6,033 nt of DNA from DATLFA01 sp039934635. Lineage in GTDB: Bacteria > Actinomycetota > Acidimicrobiia > Acidimicrobiales > WLNW01. Positions 3,926 through 6,033 of this stretch are shown here, in pieces (the first letter of the stretch is position 1; every line of letters starts with the position of its first letter). Under the pieces are notes generated by a model, which had not been told where the DNA came from, did not search any database, and saw nothing but the letters and a program-made list of their open reading frames with translations. The position numbers and the translations under genes are program-made. The DNA is taken from contig JBDTLT010000301.1 of the NCBI GenBank assembly GCA_039934635.1, positions 1 through 6,033 of the forward strand, written 5' to 3'.

Positions 3926-6033
3926 CTCACCTACAACGCGGCGGACGAGCTCACGCAGGTCGCCGACACCGCGAGCAAGACGGTCACGTCAACCTATGAC
4001 GTGCTCGGCAACCCGGTCCGAGTGTCCGATCAACTCGGCCGCCAAAACCGTTTCGAATACGATCAGGCCGGCCGAGCAACCTCCCAATCCGCATGGGCAT
4101 CGGACGCCGCCGGAAGCTTCGTCACCAAGTCCACGCAGAGCTACGACGCCGCCGGCAACGTCATTGCCGCCACGTCAGGACGCGGCTACACCACGACGCT
4201 CACTTACGATCCGTTGAACCGTCTCACACAAGCGACTCAGCCGAAGGACGGCTTCGTGTCGTTGACCGCGACCTACGGATACGATGCCGCCGGCAATCTG
4301 ACCCGCCAACGCGACCCTCGCGGCAACAACGTCGCACCCGTTGCCGAGGATGACTTCGCCGGGAACAACGGCGCGGCGTGGGCGTCGAAATGGACAACGT
4401 CATCGAACAGCGGCGGCGCAGTCGACATCCAAACCGCAACCGGACTCTCCGGTGGCGCCGGACACCTGAAGGCCACCACCTCGACCGGCTGGGCCCGCGC
4501 GCTAGGGGACTCAACCACCGCGAACACCGACGCCGAAGTTGTCGCCGCGGTCCGGACCGGGTCGAGCGTGTCAAATGGAGAACTGAAACTCTGGCTGCGC
4601 GGTTCGACGTCGTGGGCGGCCAACAACCACAACCTCACCAACGGCTACTTCGTCTCATTCGACATGGGTGCGAACCAGCTCCGTCTCAAAAAGACATCGT
4701 CGTCGACCGAAACCACCTTGGTCTCGTCCGCCTTCACGTTCAGTGCGAACACGACCTACCGCGTCCGCATGCAAATCTATGGATCTACGCTGCGGGCCCG
4801 CATCTGGGCCGACGGCACCGCCGAGCCCTCCACGTGGCCGCTCGCCACGACCGACTCCACGCACACCTCAGGGCGCGCCGCGATGTCGATCACCGCGTCC
4901 GCGACCCGCGAGGTCTACGTCGACGAGTACTACGTGAACCCGTTGACCGCTCCGGCTGGCGGGTCGACACCGACGCGCACGCTGGTGAGCCGCACGACAT
5001 CGAACAATGCGTCCGCCACCGTCTCCAACGCCACGTCGACGGCGGGAGAGCTCTTCGTCGTCGTCGCCACCTACGCCGGTGGCGGCACGCCGAACCTCGG
5101 CATCAGCGACTCCCAATCGTTGACGTGGAACGAACGCGCCACCGACACCTATACCAACGGCAACAAGTCGATGGTGTCGATCTTCACCGCAACCGCGAAC
5201 GGAACGAACACCAACATCACCGTAAACGCAGGATCCGGATCGACGTACGTGATCTCGATGGAGGTCTACCGTTACTCCAACCACGGCGGCGTCGGCACCG
5301 TCGTGCACGGCGCCGGCGATGTCGGCACCGGCGGATCCGCGACCGTCAACCTCAGCGTGTCGCCCTCGACGAACGCCAACTCCGAGACTCTCGCGGGGAT
5401 CGGCATGCACGAATATGCCTCCACTCCAATCACTCCGGCATCGGGATGGGCCGAGCTCTACGACACCGCCACCGCACACTCCTCCGGCAACGGCTACGGC
5501 GGCGCCGCCGGCGTCACCATCCGCCACGAAACAGAAGTGAAGACAGGGGCGCTGTCGGCGACCAGTTGGTCATGGACAACCGGCGACGAATACTCCGAGT
5601 CCTACGCCGCCATAGAGATCCTCCCCACAGGAGCCGAACCCACCTACCCCGCGCCCGTCTCGAGCTACGACGTCATCACCACGTACAACCCCTGGGGACT
5701 CCCCGAAGACGTACGAGAACCGTCGACCACCGCGCACCCCAACACCGCAGACCGCTACTGGACTTCCGTCTACAACGCCGGCGGTCTGCTGACCGAGGAC
5801 CGTCAACCAGGCGGCATCACCGTCACCAACACCTACGACGAACTCGGCCGCCTCACACAACAAGCCTCCGGTGGGCTCACCAAGACACTCGGCTACGACC
5901 TCGCGTCGCGGCCGACAACGTTCTCGCATCCGTCCGGGACACAGACGCTCGTCTACGACGACCGCTCACTACCCATCGGTGCGGCCGGACCTGCGGGCAA
6001 CATGATCGCGACCTTCAACGGCGATCACCAGAT
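3917..6033 (+). CDS. RHS/YD-repeat protein, 5'-truncated, with two inserted beta-sandwich-like domains; continues past the window
   Basis: A single frame runs 705 codons from the ATG to the right edge without a stop. True RHS sequence begins at 3926 (LTYNAADELTQ); the first three codons are IS21 sequence. YD motifs are visible at residues 5-14, 26 (TYDVLGNPV), 47 (EYDQAGRATS), 75 (SYDAAGNVIA), 96 (TYDPLNRLTQ) and 121 (YDAAGNLTR). They resume at 589 (TYNPWGLPED), 618 (VYNAGGLLTEDRQ), 639 (TYDELGRLTQQ), 659 and 679. Such repeats build the hollow shell of RHS proteins, which are secreted or surface-bound and often encase a C-terminal toxin. The toxin end, if any, is beyond the window. Residues 143-570 are not YD repeats (see separate entries). 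The signal peptide and N-terminal domains are missing, so this is probably a remnant; transcription from the IS end is possible but unproven. The weak GTGGGG at 3902-3907 is the only ribosome-site candidate. Confidence 0.85.
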   Translation, partial: MSTLTYNAADELTQVADTASKTVTSTYDVLGNPVRVSDQLGRQNRFEYDQAGRATSQSAWASDAAGSFVTKSTQSYDAAGNVIAATSGRGYTTTLTYDPLNRLTQATQPKDGFVSLTATYGYDAAGNLTRQRDPRGNNVAPVAEDDFAGNNGAAWASKWTTSSNSGGAVDIQTATGLSGGAGHLKATTSTGWARALGDSTTANTDAEVVAAVRTGSSVSNGELKLWLRGSTSWAANNHNLTNGYFVSFDMGANQLRLKKTSSSTETTLVSSAFTFSANTTYRVRMQIYGSTLRARIWADGTAEPSTWPLATTDSTHTSGRAAMSITASATREVYVDEYYVNPLTAPAGGSTPTRTLVSRTTSNNASATVSNATSTAGELFVVVATYAGGGTPNLGISDSQSLTWNERATDTYTNGNKSMVSIFTATANGTNTNITVNAGSGSTYVISMEVYRYSNHGGVGTVVHGAGDVGTGGSATVNLSVSPSTNANSETLAGIGMHEYASTPITPASGWAELYDTATAHSSGNGYGGAAGVTIRHETEVKTGALSATSWSWTTGDEYSESYAAIEILPTGAEPTYPAPVSSYDVITTYNPWGLPEDVREPSTTAHPNTADRYWTSVYNAGGLLTEDRQPGGITVTNTYDELGRLTQQASGGLTKTLGYDLASRPTTFSHPSGTQTLVYDDRSLPIGAAGPAGNMIATFNGDHQ
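4343..4942 (+). other. Jelly-roll (LamG/concanavalin-like) domain inserted in the RHS protein
   Basis: Residues about 143-342 break the YD pattern. They start EDDFAGNNGAAWASKWT, the D-x-F...W entry typical of beta-jelly-roll domains found in secreted actinobacterial proteins. Alternating strands follow, such as GYFVSFDM, NQLRLKKT, TYRVRMQIYGSTLRARIWADG and a closing VYVDEYYVNP. The family's usual role is binding sugars or other surface ligands. This is a fold call by sequence pattern; no ligand residues can be named. Confidence 0.6.
4970..5626 (+). other. Second beta-rich domain inserted in the RHS protein
   Basis: Residues about 352-570 form a Ser/Thr/Gly-rich, beta-strand-like stretch: SATVSNATSTAGELFVVVAT, SLTWNERATD, SMVSIFTATANGTNTNITVN, YVISMEVYRYS, a Gly-rich loop, and a final AAIEILPTG. 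The layout (a release phrase, a TW motif, an internal gt-itv strand and an ExY strand) resembles beta-sandwich modules in large secreted actinobacterial proteins. I cannot name the family. A Pro-rich linker (EPTYPAPVSS) leads back to the YD repeats. Confidence 0.5.

Noticed and set aside
4868..5527. Minus-strand open frame (219 codons) opposite the RHS gene
   Set aside because: Its Gly/Val/Arg-rich composition is that of a complement of a GC-rich gene. The plus strand carries an uninterrupted RHS frame with recognisable motifs.
1..6033. CRISPR arrays, tRNA, rRNA, riboswitch or defence system
   Set aside because: No regularly spaced repeats other than the IS ends, no cloverleaf-like or rRNA-like sequence, and no genes beyond transposition functions and the RHS fragment were seen.
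3904..6033. RHS toxin/immunity pair in this window
   Set aside because: The frame is still in YD repeats at the right edge. No RHS core cleavage motif, toxin domain or downstream immunity gene is visible here.

Overview
The window comes from a high-GC bacterium, most likely an actinobacterium. This rests on GC-rich third codon positions, the style of the insertion sequences, and an RHS/YD-repeat gene of a kind common in Actinobacteria. Genus cannot be called. No exciting new system is evident. The content is a nested pile of insertion sequences beside the truncated 5' end of a very large RHS-type gene.

Left to right: positions 1-74 hold a short plus-strand remnant that resembles the zinc-finger region of an ISL3-family transposase. 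Positions 75-3925 are an IS21-family element on the minus strand, with istA first and istB second, overlapping by ATGA. Both ends carry two tandem 22-bp terminal repeats. Its istA is split by a complete IS256-family (Mutator-type) element at 1347-2708, which has GGGGT-starting inverted ends and a perfect 9-bp target duplication (1338-1346 and 2709-2717). Removing the IS256 element and one duplication copy restores an in-frame IstA of about 509 residues and an IS21 element of about 2480 bp.

From 3926 to the right edge the plus strand is one open frame of YD (RHS) repeats with no stop codon. Two beta-sandwich-looking domains are inserted between YD repeats. The 5' end of this gene is missing. 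The frame runs back into the IS21 tip, which supplies an in-frame ATG at 3917.

The two sides of the IS21 element belong to different genes (ISL3-like transposase and RHS), and no target duplication is visible across it. This points to a deletion or recombination at the element after it inserted. Inferred order: IS21 landed in or beside an ISL3 copy, IS256 landed in IS21, and at an unknown time a rearrangement brought the RHS fragment to the IS21 end. The IS21 copy is probably immobile by itself, because IstA is truncated although IstB is intact. The IS256 copy looks complete.
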